A stretch of 21,065 nt of DNA from Dysgonamonadaceae bacterium (GCA_031284225.1 JAITAH010000190.1:1-21065), one strand, 5' to 3'; shown: positions 7,203 through 17,840, numbered from the stretch's first letter. Program-made: numbers and translations. The notes: generated by a model not told the origin, from the letters alone.

Positions 7203-10200
7203 TAAAATGTTTACCGGCTTATTGGGTGGTATTATTTTTTGCGTTTTTAATTCCACAACTAAGCTATGCCGTTCCGGCTTGTCCGCATCCGGTACAATAC
7301 TTGTTGCCCGACGGATCGTTTATCACCTTGACTTTAAAAGGCGACGAAGATGTAGATTGGGCAGTTTCTCCGGATGGTTATACTTTGTTAGTAAATGAAA
7401 CAGGCTATTATGAATATGCGGAAAAAAATGCAGCCGGAAATATAATTTTATCCGGTGTACGGGCGAACAACCAAGAAAAACGAACGGTACAGGAAATGGA
7501 ATTCTTAAGAAAAACACCTCAAAACCTTCGTTACAGCGCTGAGCAATTATCTCTCTTGCGAAGCTTTCACGATACGCGGGCTTATTTGCGAAGCGCTTCT
7601 CCAGCGAAGGTTGTGTACACCGGAACGGTTCGCGCGCCGCTGATTTTAGTCGGTTTTCAGGATAAACCGTTTACCCTCCATCGGAACGAATTTGAACTGT
7701 TGATGAATCAACCCGATTATACGGCAGGCGGCGCGATTACCGGCAGCGTCTATGATTATTATTATGCCAATTCGTATGGAAAACTAAATTATCAAGTCGA
7801 TGTTTTTGGACCTTATACTCTTTCTCACGCAATCGGTTATTACGATCATAAAAGCGGAGGAAATCCGCGTGAAATGGCTCGTGAAGCAGCCTTGAAAGCA
7901 GACGCCGACGGATGTAACTTTGCAAATTACGACATAGACGGCGATAATTATGTTGATGGCATACACATCATTTTTGCCGGTTATTCTCAGGCTGCCGGCG
8001 CTCCTAAAGGAAATTCCATCTGGTCTCATGCCTGGGAAATAAATGCCCCGGACAGAATAGACGGTAAATATGTCAAACGGTATTCCTGTTCCCCCGAATT
8101 AAGAGGAAATTCAGGAACAAACATCACTTATATGGGAGTAATTGCTCATGAATTGGGACATGTTTTCGGCTTGCCCGATTTTTATGATACCGATGACGAA
8201 GAAAGTGGAGGCGAAACCATTAATACGAATAGTTGGGATATTATGGCCAACGGTTCCTGGAACGATGGCGGACGAACTCCGGCCAATCATACGGCGTATT
8301 CCAAAGATTTTTTAGGTTGGTTGCCTGCTATCGAATTGAACGAACCGGCCAATATTATTTTGCCGAATCCGGCTCTGGAAGACCGTATATACAAAATAAC
8401 GACCACGACTCCTAATGAGTATTTTTTGGTAGAAAACCGGCAGAGAATCGGATGGGACGCATTTATTCCCGCTTCCGGCATGTTGGTTTATCATGTTGAT
8501 AAAAACTATTCGGGTTGGAGCGCCGGCAAAGTCAATGCCAATCCGGCTCATCGCGGATTATATATCAAGCAGGCCGGCGGTGGAGTCGCCAGCAACAGCG
8601 CCAATCGGACAACCGATCCTTATCCTGCTACCGGAAATACGAGTTTTACGGATACTTCTACTCCTGATTCCAAATCGTGGGCAGGAAATAATACCGGAAA
8701 GCCCATTACGAACATTGTTCATAGTATCGGAAGCCGGACTGTTTCTTTCTCATTTATGGGCGGCGTAAGTGAACAAAAACTGGTCAATGCACAGGTAATC
8801 CCCTCAAATGCCGGAACCGTGCAAGGCGAAAATTATTATACCGCAGGATCAACGGTAACGTTGACCGCTATTCCTGCCTTTGGCTACCGTTTTTCAAAAT
8901 GGATAAACGGAAATACGGAATCGACCGACAATCCTTACTCGTTTGAAGTAACAGATGCCGTAACGTTAATTGCCGAATTTTTTCCGGCGGATGTGCTCGA
9001 AAAAATATTCTTGGAAGATTTTGAAGCAAATATCGATGCCTGGACATTTGTCAACGATTCTCAAACCAATCGATGGTTAAGAGGCGGCGCGATCGCTCAT
9101 TCCGGTTCTAAATCCGTTTATATTTCCGACAGTATTCCGGATGGAAAAGAAGTTTACAGTTATACATTTAATAAGGCAAGTAAGGTACATCTGTTCCGCG
9201 ATATTACATTTCCGGCGCTTCCCAACGGACATTTCCGTCTGGATTTCGACTGGAAAGGAAGAGGCGAATACCCCGGCGGCAACGCAACCGATTACATGGA
9301 AGTACGTCTGATTGAAACGACTCAAATGCCTGTAGCCGGGGCAGCTCTGTCGTCCGGGATATTATTGGGTAAATTTTTTGGCGCCGATTGGCAACATGCG
9401 GCGATAGATTTGCCGGATAATTGTGCGAGTACTTCCAAACGACTGGCATTTACCTGGATGAATGACGCAAGCCAAGGAGCGCTCCCGCCGATTGCCGTCG
9501 ATAATATTGCACTCTCTGTAGTTCAACCGATCGAATTTACTTCTCCGAAGGTTTTCAGGAAAAAAAATAAAGACGTCGAAGTGTCAACGGTTTCTTTTAC
9601 CGGTATCGACAGTCGATGGTCGGCGTTGGCGCCGGATTGGATGATACTGACTCCCGCTCAGGGAAGCATTAACAATGGAAATGGACAGTTTACTTTTTCC
9701 TGTAAGGAAAATGAAGAAAATTCCGTGCGGGAAGGTATTATAACCCTGAATGCCGGTGGTAAAATAGCTTATTTGAAAGTAATACAGGCAGGCAAAGCGC
9801 CCGCTGATTTGCAGGCCGTCTTTAATGAAACTGCGCAATCGGTGCAATTAACCTGGAACCCGATCGTATCCGAATCGCTTGAAAAGGAAGAAAAAATGTT
9901 ACGATGGCATAATGGCGTCAATGGCAATGCGAGCGCTTATACTAATTATGAGTATGTAGAAGTGGCTATCCGATTTACGCCGGACGATTTAGCTGCTTAC
10001 CGGGGAACCAAAATCCGGGCGATTGAAATATATGCAAGAATGATCGGTACCGATATGGTATTGAATATCCGGCAAGAAGGTCAAATTATTTATACTCAAC
10101 CCATCGCCGGCTTACAATTGAACAGCTTCAATCGTATCGATCTGGCAGCGGACATTCCTATTGACATAAGCAAGGAATTGTTGGTTGGCTATGGCTATAA

Positions 10201-10798
10201 ACAACGTTCTGGAACACCTTATAATTATGTATTATGTCGTGATCCGGGACCGGTGGTCGAAGGCAAAAATCTGTATTCGCTCAATAAGAATGCGGCGTTT
10301 ATCAGTTATTCGTCGGGTAACTGGAACATCGCTCTATATGTGAGCCGGGACAATGCTCCCGCCTACGATGTATTCCGTGAAAACGAACGGATTGCAGAAG
10401 CCGTAACCGGTACTGTTTTTGAGGATCTCCATTTGCCTTTGAGCGGCGATGTATGTTATACCGTATCGGCGGTTTACAATGGCGATGCTGCATTGACGTC
10501 AACCGCATCCAATACCGCTTGCGTATCTATCAGCCGGACAGGAATGGAAAACGTATCCGGGAATAACCGGTCTTTATTCGATATCTCCATGAAAGGAAAT
10601 GTTCCGGAGGTTCGCAGTTACGCCCGGTATTCGGCAATTATCTCGCTTTATGGTATATCCGGGCAATTACTCTATTCCACGACGCTTGAAGCGGGAGAAA
10701 CGAAAAACCTGGATGTCGAATTGAGTCGCGGCGTTTATCTGATCAAAGCTTCCTGTAAAGCGGAAGGAAATTCAATAAAAAAAATAGTTGTACAATAA
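7199..10798 (+). CDS. M6-family secreted metalloprotease, multidomain
   Basis: This 1199-residue zinc endopeptidase is predicted to be secreted. I chose the ATG at 7199 because it gives a compact signal peptide (ending PQLSYA, residue 24); an in-frame ATG at 7160 would overlap the previous gene. Residues about 28-110 resemble the M6 N-terminal region (PDGS, GDEDVDW, SPDGYT). A calcium-type loop DIDGDNYVDG starts at D245. The zinc site is HELGHVFGLPD (H317, E318, H321, then G324 and D327), with a Met-turn SWDIMANG (M349). Then come an InlB-type repeat (about 529-600), a cleaved-adhesin/choice-of-anchor-J domain (602-780), a BACON-like domain (780-866, PDWMILTPAQGS), and a fibronectin-like unit split by an inserted sandwich (868-1120). 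The last 70 residues resemble a T9SS sorting domain without YPNP. All catalytic residues expected for M6 are present, so it is probably active, releasing peptides for the adjacent SusC/D pair. Confidence 0.88.
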   Translation: MIKCLPAYWVVLFFAFLIPQLSYAVPACPHPVQYLLPDGSFITLTLKGDEDVDWAVSPDGYTLLVNETGYYEYAEKNAAGNIILSGVRANNQEKRTVQEMEFLRKTPQNLRYSAEQLSLLRSFHDTRAYLRSASPAKVVYTGTVRAPLILVGFQDKPFTLHRNEFELLMNQPDYTAGGAITGSVYDYYYANSYGKLNYQVDVFGPYTLSHAIGYYDHKSGGNPREMAREAALKADADGCNFANYDIDGDNYVDGIHIIFAGYSQAAGAPKGNSIWSHAWEINAPDRIDGKYVKRYSCSPELRGNSGTNITYMGVIAHELGHVFGLPDFYDTDDEESGGETINTNSWDIMANGSWNDGGRTPANHTAYSKDFLGWLPAIELNEPANIILPNPALEDRIYKITTTTPNEYFLVENRQRIGWDAFIPASGMLVYHVDKNYSGWSAGKVNANPAHRGLYIKQAGGGVASNSANRTTDPYPATGNTSFTDTSTPDSKSWAGNNTGKPITNIVHSIGSRTVSFSFMGGVSEQKLVNAQVIPSNAGTVQGENYYTAGSTVTLTAIPAFGYRFSKWINGNTESTDNPYSFEVTDAVTLIAEFFPADVLEKIFLEDFEANIDAWTFVNDSQTNRWLRGGAIAHSGSKSVYISDSIPDGKEVYSYTFNKASKVHLFRDITFPALPNGHFRLDFDWKGRGEYPGGNATDYMEVRLIETTQMPVAGAALSSGILLGKFFGADWQHAAIDLPDNCASTSKRLAFTWMNDASQGALPPIAVDNIALSVVQPIEFTSPKVFRKKNKDVEVSTVSFTGIDSRWSALAPDWMILTPAQGSINNGNGQFTFSCKENEENSVREGIITLNAGGKIAYLKVIQAGKAPADLQAVFNETAQSVQLTWNPIVSESLEKEEKMLRWHNGVNGNASAYTNYEYVEVAIRFTPDDLAAYRGTKIRAIEIYARMIGTDMVLNIRQEGQIIYTQPIAGLQLNSFNRIDLAADIPIDISKELLVGYGYKQRSGTPYNYVLCRDPGPVVEGKNLYSLNKNAAFISYSSGNWNIALYVSRDNAPAYDVFRENERIAEAVTGTVFEDLHLPLSGDVCYTVSAVYNGDAALTSTASNTACVSISRTGMENVSGNNRSLFDISMKGNVPEVRSYARYSAIISLYGISGQLLYSTTLEAGETKNLDVELSRGVYLIKASCKAEGNSIKKIVVQ

Positions 10799-10807
10799 CG
10801 TTTCATA

Positions 10808-13800
10808 ATGAGAAAAAAAGCAGTTTTATTTTTATGTTATCTGATGTTTGTTCAGCTTCTATCGGCTCAACAAACGGCGAAGTCAAATATCGCCAAAGGG
10901 ATGATAACCGACACTTCCGGAGAAGCGCTGATAGGAGCTTCTGTCCGTATTAAAAACACCACGCTCGGTACGGTTGCCGATTCGGACGGACATTTTGAGA
11001 TTACCATTCCCGCATCGGTTGCTAATCCGGTACTTGTCTTTTCGTATGTAGGCTACAAAGAGAAATCGGTTTTGTTCAAAGGCGAACCCGAACTCCTTGT
11101 CCAATTAGTAGAAAACACGATATTGGAGGATGTGGTTGTAACCGGTATTTTCAATCGCGCTAAGGAAAGTTATACAGGTGCGGCCAATAAAATATCGCAA
11201 AAAGACCTCGAATTAGCCGGGTCGCACAATTTGATAACTTCTTTACGGAATATTGACCCATCGTTCAATCTTCTGGAAAACAATTTGTTGGGATCAGACC
11301 CCAACAATATTGAAAATATGTCGATCACTATGCGGGGCGCAACCAGTCTTACGGACATCCAATCCGACGCTCAAACGGCCATCAGATCGAATATGCCCTT
11401 ATTCATTATCGATATGTTCGAGGCGCCTCTCAAAAGTGTAATCGACCTTGATGAAAGCCGTATCGAAAGTATTACGCTCTTGAAAGATGCAAGCGCCACT
11501 GCGCTTTACGGTTCGAAAGGTTCTAACGGAGTAATTGTTATCACGACTAAAAAACCCCAAGCCGGGAAATTACGGCTTACATACAAAGGAAAACTTTCAT
11601 TCGAGGCTCCCGACCTATCTTCCTACAATTTGATGAATGCAATGGAAAAATTGGATTACGAATATGCCGCTAATCTTTATACCCCTACAAATGCATCGTA
11701 CGAGGATATTGAAAATTTGTTGGATATTTATAACGCCCGACGAATGGATGCAGTACGAGGCGTAGATACTTACTGGTTGGCTTATCCGGTACGGTTGGGT
11801 GTCGGACAGGAACATACATTGTCGGTAGAAGGCGGAGAAAATGCTATGCGCTATGCAATCAACCTGGGATATAACCGGATTGCCGGAGCGATGAAAGGCT
11901 CCAACCGGAATACAATCAACGGCAACGTTTATTTATCTTATGCCGTTAATAATTTCTTGTTTTCCAATGATATTCAAATTACGAATAATAAAGCGTATAA
12001 TTCGCCTTACGGAAATTTTGACGATTATGCCAAAATGAATGCGTATTTTATCCCTTTCGACCAATATGGACAAGCAATAAAAAAATTGGATAACGTGTCG
12101 TATATCGGATTCTCTGTGAATGGAGGGCGAACGAACACCAAAAATAATATGAATCCTTTATGGAATGCGAGTTTGCCGTCGTTGAACGAAAGCGCTTACA
12201 CGCGGGTTGTGAATAATTTTATGACGGAGTGGCATATCATTCCACAGGCGTTTTTTATCCGCGGGCGGTTCAGCGTTACAACGGAGAACAACCGGAGCGA
12301 TGTTTACATTTCTTCCGAAAATACGCTGTTTGACGCTTATGCAGAAGATAGTTACAACCGGAAAGGCCGGTACGATTACAAAACGGGACAAGAAGTGGAT
12401 TATGAAGGCGATTTGACGCTGAACTTTTCCAAAACATTTAACGACAAGCATCAAGTTTTCGCTGGAGGCGGCTTTAATATCTACCAGAAATCCTTGGAAT
12501 GGTATTCCATCCGGGCGGAAGGGCTTCCTATTCCCGATATGGATTTCTTAACTACCGCTACACAATACGAAAAAGAAGGAAAACCCGCCGGAAGCGAAGA
12601 ACTGAGACGGGGACTTAAATCGTATCTTTATGCCAATTATACGTACAACCGACGCTATTTTGCCGATTTCTCAACGACGATGGAGGGTAATTCACAATTT
12701 GGCGCAAACCAACGGGTTGCTCCTTTTTGGTCGGTAGGAACCGGTTGGAATGCTCATCATGAATCGTTCCTGCAAGATAACTATTATTTGAACATTTTCC
12801 GCCTGCGAGCCTCCTACGGCGTAACCGGTTCCGTCGAGTTTTCTCCCTATCAGGCGATGACCATGTACGGAATAAACAACTCGAACAGTTACCGGGGATG
12901 GTTCGGCATGGAATTGAAAGGTATCGGCAATTCCGATTTGCAATGGCAAAAAACAAACGCACTCAATATTGGCGCCGATGTGGAAATCTTCGACAGCCGG
13001 CTGACGGCAAAAATAGATGTTTATCATCGAATAACCAACGATTTGCTTACCAGTGTAAATATTCCTCCTGCCGGCGGTTTCGGAAGTTATGTGGCTAATA
13101 TCGGCGAAGTTTCCAATCAGGGTATTGAAAGTGAACTGAAAATAAATATTATTCGCGACCGGAAAAACGATTTCTTCTGGAGTGTGGGCGGAACGATCGC
13201 TCACAATAAAAACAAAATTCTGAAAATATCCAATGCGCTCGAATATTTCAATGAAAAAATAATATCGGAGGAAGGTTTGACGGATGCGGAAAAAGAAGCA
13301 CAGCGGCGCAATCCCAGTTTCCTGTACAAAGAAGGCGAATCCATTAATACCATTTTCGTTGTACGATCGAAAGGAATAGACCCCAGTACCGGAAAAGAAA
13401 TCTTTGTGAAATTGGACGGAACGGAAACGTTTACCTGGAATCCTGCCGACAGGATCGCTTGCGGCGTATCCGAACCGACGATTTGGGGTAATTTCAATAC
13501 AACCGTTCGCTACAAAGGATTTACATTTACGACATTCTTCAACTACAAAGCCGGAGGATACTCCTATAATAATACCCTTGTGGACAAAGTGGAAAATATC
13601 TATCCTTACGAAAATGCCGACCGGCGGGTATTGTACGACCGTTGGAAAAATCCGGGCGACATAACTTTCTTCAAAAGCGTCAAAGAATATGGAAACACCA
13701 ATGCGACTTCACGTTTCGTCATGAAATCCAATTCGGTGGAATGTTCTTCCTTGAATCTCCGGTACGATTTTTCCGAAAAATGGTCGAAAAAACACTTGCT

Positions 13801-13927
13801 GCTTTCTCATCTGACCCTTCAGGCAACGGTACAGGATGTTTTCTATTCTTCTACGATTAAGCGGGAACGGGGCACCCTCTATCCGTTCTCGAATAAGTTT
13901 TATTTCTCTACCACCATTCAATTTTAA
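10808..13927 (+). CDS. SusC/RagA-family TonB-linked outer membrane transporter
   Basis: This 1039-residue protein is a 22-stranded TonB-dependent beta-barrel that imports oligomeric nutrients. The signal peptide ends near residue 21 (LLSAQ). A carboxypeptidase-D regulatory-like domain (about 28-108: GMITDTSGEALIGASVRIK, then GYKE) precedes the plug, which begins at EDVVVTGIF. The SusC/RagA signature LLKDASATALYGSKGSNGVI is intact. The rest is barrel, ending in an aromatic residue (FYFSTTIQF), as expected for outer membrane insertion. There is no STN domain, so direct control by an anti-sigma factor is not indicated. The SusD-like partner follows after 21 bases. Substrate is inferred to be peptide because of the protease upstream and the RagA analogy; a glycan remains possible. 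Confidence 0.93.
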   Translation: MRKKAVLFLCYLMFVQLLSAQQTAKSNIAKGMITDTSGEALIGASVRIKNTTLGTVADSDGHFEITIPASVANPVLVFSYVGYKEKSVLFKGEPELLVQLVENTILEDVVVTGIFNRAKESYTGAANKISQKDLELAGSHNLITSLRNIDPSFNLLENNLLGSDPNNIENMSITMRGATSLTDIQSDAQTAIRSNMPLFIIDMFEAPLKSVIDLDESRIESITLLKDASATALYGSKGSNGVIVITTKKPQAGKLRLTYKGKLSFEAPDLSSYNLMNAMEKLDYEYAANLYTPTNASYEDIENLLDIYNARRMDAVRGVDTYWLAYPVRLGVGQEHTLSVEGGENAMRYAINLGYNRIAGAMKGSNRNTINGNVYLSYAVNNFLFSNDIQITNNKAYNSPYGNFDDYAKMNAYFIPFDQYGQAIKKLDNVSYIGFSVNGGRTNTKNNMNPLWNASLPSLNESAYTRVVNNFMTEWHIIPQAFFIRGRFSVTTENNRSDVYISSENTLFDAYAEDSYNRKGRYDYKTGQEVDYEGDLTLNFSKTFNDKHQVFAGGGFNIYQKSLEWYSIRAEGLPIPDMDFLTTATQYEKEGKPAGSEELRRGLKSYLYANYTYNRRYFADFSTTMEGNSQFGANQRVAPFWSVGTGWNAHHESFLQDNYYLNIFRLRASYGVTGSVEFSPYQAMTMYGINNSNSYRGWFGMELKGIGNSDLQWQKTNALNIGADVEIFDSRLTAKIDVYHRITNDLLTSVNIPPAGGFGSYVANIGEVSNQGIESELKINIIRDRKNDFFWSVGGTIAHNKNKILKISNALEYFNEKIISEEGLTDAEKEAQRRNPSFLYKEGESINTIFVVRSKGIDPSTGKEIFVKLDGTETFTWNPADRIACGVSEPTIWGNFNTTVRYKGFTFTTFFNYKAGGYSYNNTLVDKVENIYPYENADRRVLYDRWKNPGDITFFKSVKEYGNTNATSRFVMKSNSVECSSLNLRYDFSEKWSKKHLLLSHLTLQATVQDVFYSSTIKRERGTLYPFSNKFYFSTTIQF

Positions 13928-13948
13928 TGCTAAAAATGATTATCGGAT

Positions 13949-15466
13949 ATGAAAAAAAGAATAATATATGCGTTGATTTTTTTCTCCTGGATGGGAGAAA
14001 GTTGTCAAGATTTTTTAGATGTAAGTCCGCGTGAAACGGAAAAAAGGGAAACCTTGTTTGAAACGCAGAGCGGTTTTAGAACGGCTTTGACCGGTGTTTA
14101 TCTGATGCTTGCCGATGACGATTTGTATGGCTATACTACCAGTATGTATTTCCCGGAACTGTTGGCGCGTCATTGGTCGGTTCCCATCAATGACAGAATA
14201 TCCGACCTGTATGTCGTATCGAATTATGATTTTTCGGACTATAAAGGAAACGCTTTAATTACAAATACCTGGACGGCTTATTACAAAGCCATCGCCCAAT
14301 TGAACGATATTTTGGATGCATTGAAAAATTCGGATGTAGTCTTCACCGACAATACGGAAAAATTCATCGAGGGAGAAGCCAGAGGGTTGCGTGCTTTGAT
14401 TTACTTGGATCTCCTCCGTTTTTGGGGGCCTGTTCCGGCCTTAGCCGATCCTGAGACGTTGTCGGTTCCGTATGTTGTCGAACTTACCCATGACGCACAG
14501 AAATTAGTCGCCGTGCCCTGGAAAACAGTAACCGAAGGTATCCGGAACGATTTGGATCAGGCTGAAAAATTGTTGGCAGACATAGACCCGATACGAAAAT
14601 ACAATCCGGACGATCTGAATTTTTCTCGCAGCTCTTCCGGAGTAGATGAAATAACGGATCGATGGTTTTATTATCGTCAAAACCGGATGAATTACTATGC
14701 CGTATTAGCCGCTAAAGCTCGTTTTTACAATTGGATTGCCACCAACAGCGCTTCCGCCGCCGAAGCCAAACCGCTTGCCGTACAATATGCGAAGCAATTG
14801 ATTGAAGCGGTGAATGCAGAAACGCAAAATCCTCAATTCTCACTGGGCGATTTTTTGAACATCCTGGATAACGGATTGATATTGTACAGGGAATGTATAT
14901 TCGCACTTCACAACCCTAAATTGCAGAATATTATCAAGCCGGCATTTATCGATGATACGCCGTTACTGACCCAATCGACCGATAATTTGAATATTGCTTA
15001 CGAAGCTTCGCTCAATGCGCAAGACGTTCGTTACGGTTCTATTTCGGACGGACGCTATTGGATACCCACTACCGACGCCAGCAAACCGGCATACAATCAT
15101 TTTGCCAAGTACAATGAATACGGACGTTGGCATACATGGAATCAAGTGCCTCTCCTGCGCTTGTCGGAAATGTATCTTATTTTGCTCGAAAACCTGCCTG
15201 TGACCGAAGCAAATGCTTATTTCAAGACTTTCCGGATCGCCCGGGCCATGAGTAACAGCTTGGATAATTCCCTGACAGAAGGAAATATCCGGGAACGAAT
15301 CGAAAAAGAATACCGCAAAGAGTTTTACGGAGAAGGACAGATGTTCTTTTTTTATAAAAGATATCAATATTCCTCGTTTACTTATCCGGAAACATTCCCA
15401 CTGCCGCAAGGCCTGGCGGATTATCGTTTGCCGCTTCCTAAAAATCAACAAATTTTTGAGAACTAA
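13949..15466 (+). CDS. SusD/RagB-family nutrient-binding lipoprotein
   Basis: This 505-residue surface lipoprotein forms the lid of the SusC-like transporter. The signal peptide leads to C19 (GESC then QDFLD), a somewhat weak lipobox followed by the SusD-typical FLDVSPRE. The helical repeat core is recognisable: FRTALTGVYLML, the segment YYKAIAQLNDIL, EARGLRALIYLDLLRFWG, and the C-terminal LLRLSEMYLIL and RKEFYGEGQMFFFYKR. Length is normal for the family. It pairs with the gene 21 bases upstream and precedes a DUF4843 gene by 14 bases. Residues that bind ligand cannot be deduced. Confidence 0.92.
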   Translation: MKKRIIYALIFFSWMGESCQDFLDVSPRETEKRETLFETQSGFRTALTGVYLMLADDDLYGYTTSMYFPELLARHWSVPINDRISDLYVVSNYDFSDYKGNALITNTWTAYYKAIAQLNDILDALKNSDVVFTDNTEKFIEGEARGLRALIYLDLLRFWGPVPALADPETLSVPYVVELTHDAQKLVAVPWKTVTEGIRNDLDQAEKLLADIDPIRKYNPDDLNFSRSSSGVDEITDRWFYYRQNRMNYYAVLAAKARFYNWIATNSASAAEAKPLAVQYAKQLIEAVNAETQNPQFSLGDFLNILDNGLILYRECIFALHNPKLQNIIKPAFIDDTPLLTQSTDNLNIAYEASLNAQDVRYGSISDGRYWIPTTDASKPAYNHFAKYNEYGRWHTWNQVPLLRLSEMYLILLENLPVTEANAYFKTFRIARAMSNSLDNSLTEGNIRERIEKEYRKEFYGEGQMFFFYKRYQYSSFTYPETFPLPQGLADYRLPLPKNQQIFEN

Positions 15467-15480
15467 AAAATAACAGATCG

Positions 15481-16251
15481 ATGAAGAATAATGGAATTTT
15501 ATTTATGCTTTTTATTTCCCTGTGTGCGGGAATGACTACCGGATGCGAACCGGAAAATCCATTGGCTTATCAAAACGATCCGGCAATTTATTTTAATGGC
15601 GCCATGGTGGAAGGAAAATCCATTCGGACACAAGACAGCATTGCCATGTCTTTTGCCGAAACGGGCGTCGATGAATACATCTTTTGGGTCTATGTGCTAA
15701 CGCAAGGGATGGTGAGCGATATAGACCGGCCGATCATCGTCAAACAAGTTGATAAATCAAATACCGCTCCCGGATACGACTTGGCCTTGCCCGGCGTTCA
15801 CTACGTACCGTTTTCCGATCCCAGAGTGGCCGAGTATCTTAACATTCCTGCCGGTAAAGTAACTGTTTGTTTCCCGGTTATATTGTTGCGTACCGGCGAT
15901 TTGCTGCAAAATAAAAAATTTGTCATAGACCTCGAACTGGAACCGACAGAAGAATTTCGTCTCGGAATGAAAGATCGCCTTACGTTCCGTATTAAGTACT
16001 CCGGAATGCCGGAAAAACCAAGAAATTGGGATCGTTGGAACTCGTATAGCGGTTTTGGAATTTGGGGACCTGTCAAACACACGTTCATTTTATCCGTATG
16101 CGGATCGATTAGTTGGGATGAAGCTCCCTCTGTTTCATTAGGTTATTATTACCGCTTCTTAGTTCGATCCAAATTAGCCGAATACAATGCCGAACATCCC
16201 GGCGCTCCATTATGCGAACCGGACGGAACTCCGGTTACTTTTCCTAATTAA
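15481..16251 (+). CDS. DUF4843 family lipoprotein
   Basis: This 256-residue lipoprotein has a clear lipobox, TTG followed by C22. The body shows the DUF4843 pattern: DPAIYFNG, then DSIAMSFAETG, a central segment ending PGVHYVPF, NIPAGKVTVCFPVILLRT, LELEPTEEFRLG, and a C-terminal KPRNWD. DUF4843 proteins commonly follow SusD genes and are thought to be accessory surface lipoproteins of the transporter complex; recent structural work places such proteins at the extracellular side of some SusCD complexes, but I cannot confirm that here. It is 14 bases after the SusD gene and 11 before the PKD-like gene. The exact role is unknown. Confidence 0.85.
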   Translation: MKNNGILFMLFISLCAGMTTGCEPENPLAYQNDPAIYFNGAMVEGKSIRTQDSIAMSFAETGVDEYIFWVYVLTQGMVSDIDRPIIVKQVDKSNTAPGYDLALPGVHYVPFSDPRVAEYLNIPAGKVTVCFPVILLRTGDLLQNKKFVIDLELEPTEEFRLGMKDRLTFRIKYSGMPEKPRNWDRWNSYSGFGIWGPVKHTFILSVCGSISWDEAPSVSLGYYYRFLVRSKLAEYNAEHPGAPLCEPDGTPVTFPN

Positions 16252-16268
16252 TTTATTTACGTATGAAA
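16249..16268 (+). repeat. 20-base start-region repeat, copy 1
   Basis: TAATTTATTTACGTATGAAA spans the stop codon of the DUF4843 gene, the spacer, and the first two codons of the PKD-like gene. An exact copy lies at 17867-17886. It contains no Shine-Dalgarno sequence. Confidence 0.85.
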
Positions 16269-17840
16269 GCAAAATCAGTTATAGTATATTTGTTTGCCTT
16301 GGGATTTCTTTCCTGTAACATGGAAGATTTGGGCAATTACGATTATCAATCGCCGGAAGAAATATTGCCGGTGGAAATAGAAGATTTGAACATTCCCAGT
16401 CCGATTCAATTCAGGGAAACGTGGCATTACGAACCGGTTTTTAAAAGGTTGGAAAACGAGGAGCGTTATTCGTTCCGCTGGTATGTTATTTATACGAAAC
16501 CCGGTGTAGCGTCGATGCGAATAGATTTGTGTAACACTAAAATATTGCATTTAGACAGCAATCCTCTTGATGCAGGAAGCTACGACCTCTATTTTGAGGT
16601 GAAAGACACGCTTTGGGATATTTTTGTAAAAAAATACACCCGGATAACCGTTAGCAATTCGATTTTAAATGAAGGATGGTATATCCTGAAAGATGACGGA
16701 GAGAATACCGATATCGATTATTTTGTCCGGAAGTCTTATGCCGAGATCAATCCTGCTCATACTCGTTACGAAAATGTCATTCAACGGTATGGCTTTGGCG
16801 CTCCCTTGCCGGGTAAAGCCCTGTCGTTTGCTTTTATTTCCCGCTATGCTTGCAACGAAAATGTAGTGAATGGAGAGGGTGAGTCTGTCGTCGAAACCTA
16901 TAAAGGGCCGGGTTGGTTGGTGCAAACCGATCAAACAATCGTTTCGACTACCAATACTTTTTCCAGATATCTGTATTCCGATTTTGCCGATAACTTTTAC
17001 GATCCTCCTGCGGTAATCGAACCACAAGGATTATTTATTGACCCCACCGATTACGGAACGGACGTCGTCTGGATGCTCAATAAGAATATGATTTATTCAA
17101 TCTATCTATTGGGAAGTCATATCGGTAAATTTTCACAACTGATGACCGATCATCCGTTGGACTTCTATCCGGAAGTCATTTGGAGTAAAAACCATCTGCT
17201 GGCGTATGAACAGAGAAGCGGCGTGTTTTGTTTTGTGAATTATATTGGCTCTTTTACACCCCTTACCCTGGCTTCTTCTACTGTGCCGAATATTGCGCTT
17301 ATTGCTAATGCAGAAGTAGCGCCGGTGCGGATGCTTGATACCTATCCTTCCGGTATCACTTATACGACTTACGGCCTTGTTTTGTTGAAACACAAAACCT
17401 TGGAAAATAAATATTACTTGGCCAAGGTAGTCAGCCAGGGAAACAATAATCCGTTTACGTTCATCAAGGAATTACCGGCGGCGGCCGATATCTTACGCCC
17501 CGATGTAAAGGTGATGGCGGCTACGAACATTGTCAATGCAATCTATTATGCGAAAAATGAAAATGAATTATGGATATATACCGATAACGACGAAGCCATT
17601 GAAACACGCCAGCAATTAGCGTTGACTTATCCGAAAGGTGAAAAAATTGTTTATATTCGCCCCATCATACGGACTTACGATTCTCTCAGTTGGGTTTGTG
17701 TCCTGACCAATACCGCTGAAGGAGGATATAATCTCTATGTCTATGATACAGTAGGAGCTACCGCCGATTTATTACTCCCCGAAAAAGTAAAACTCAGTGG
17801 AACCGGAAATGCTAAAATGTTTTTTCCCCGATTTTATTAG
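16263..17840 (+). CDS. PKD-like family lipoprotein
   Basis: This 525-residue lipoprotein has a lipobox ending at C18 (GFLSC), followed by the family-typical NMEDLGNYDYQ. An Ig/PKD-like region lies at about 35-135 (YSFRWYVI, then AGSYDLYFEVKD). The remainder (about 140-525) is beta-rich with repeated W/Y motifs and may form a propeller, judging from the spacing of aromatic strands. It resembles the PKD-like lipoproteins that follow DUF4843 genes in SusCD loci. An extra surface binding subunit is the best inference. Its start region is a 20-base copy of the one before the next gene. Confidence 0.8.
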   Translation: MKAKSVIVYLFALGFLSCNMEDLGNYDYQSPEEILPVEIEDLNIPSPIQFRETWHYEPVFKRLENEERYSFRWYVIYTKPGVASMRIDLCNTKILHLDSNPLDAGSYDLYFEVKDTLWDIFVKKYTRITVSNSILNEGWYILKDDGENTDIDYFVRKSYAEINPAHTRYENVIQRYGFGAPLPGKALSFAFISRYACNENVVNGEGESVVETYKGPGWLVQTDQTIVSTTNTFSRYLYSDFADNFYDPPAVIEPQGLFIDPTDYGTDVVWMLNKNMIYSIYLLGSHIGKFSQLMTDHPLDFYPEVIWSKNHLLAYEQRSGVFCFVNYIGSFTPLTLASSTVPNIALIANAEVAPVRMLDTYPSGITYTTYGLVLLKHKTLENKYYLAKVVSQGNNNPFTFIKELPAAADILRPDVKVMAATNIVNAIYYAKNENELWIYTDNDEAIETRQQLALTYPKGEKIVYIRPIIRTYDSLSWVCVLTNTAEGGYNLYVYDTVGATADLLLPEKVKLSGTGNAKMFFPRFY

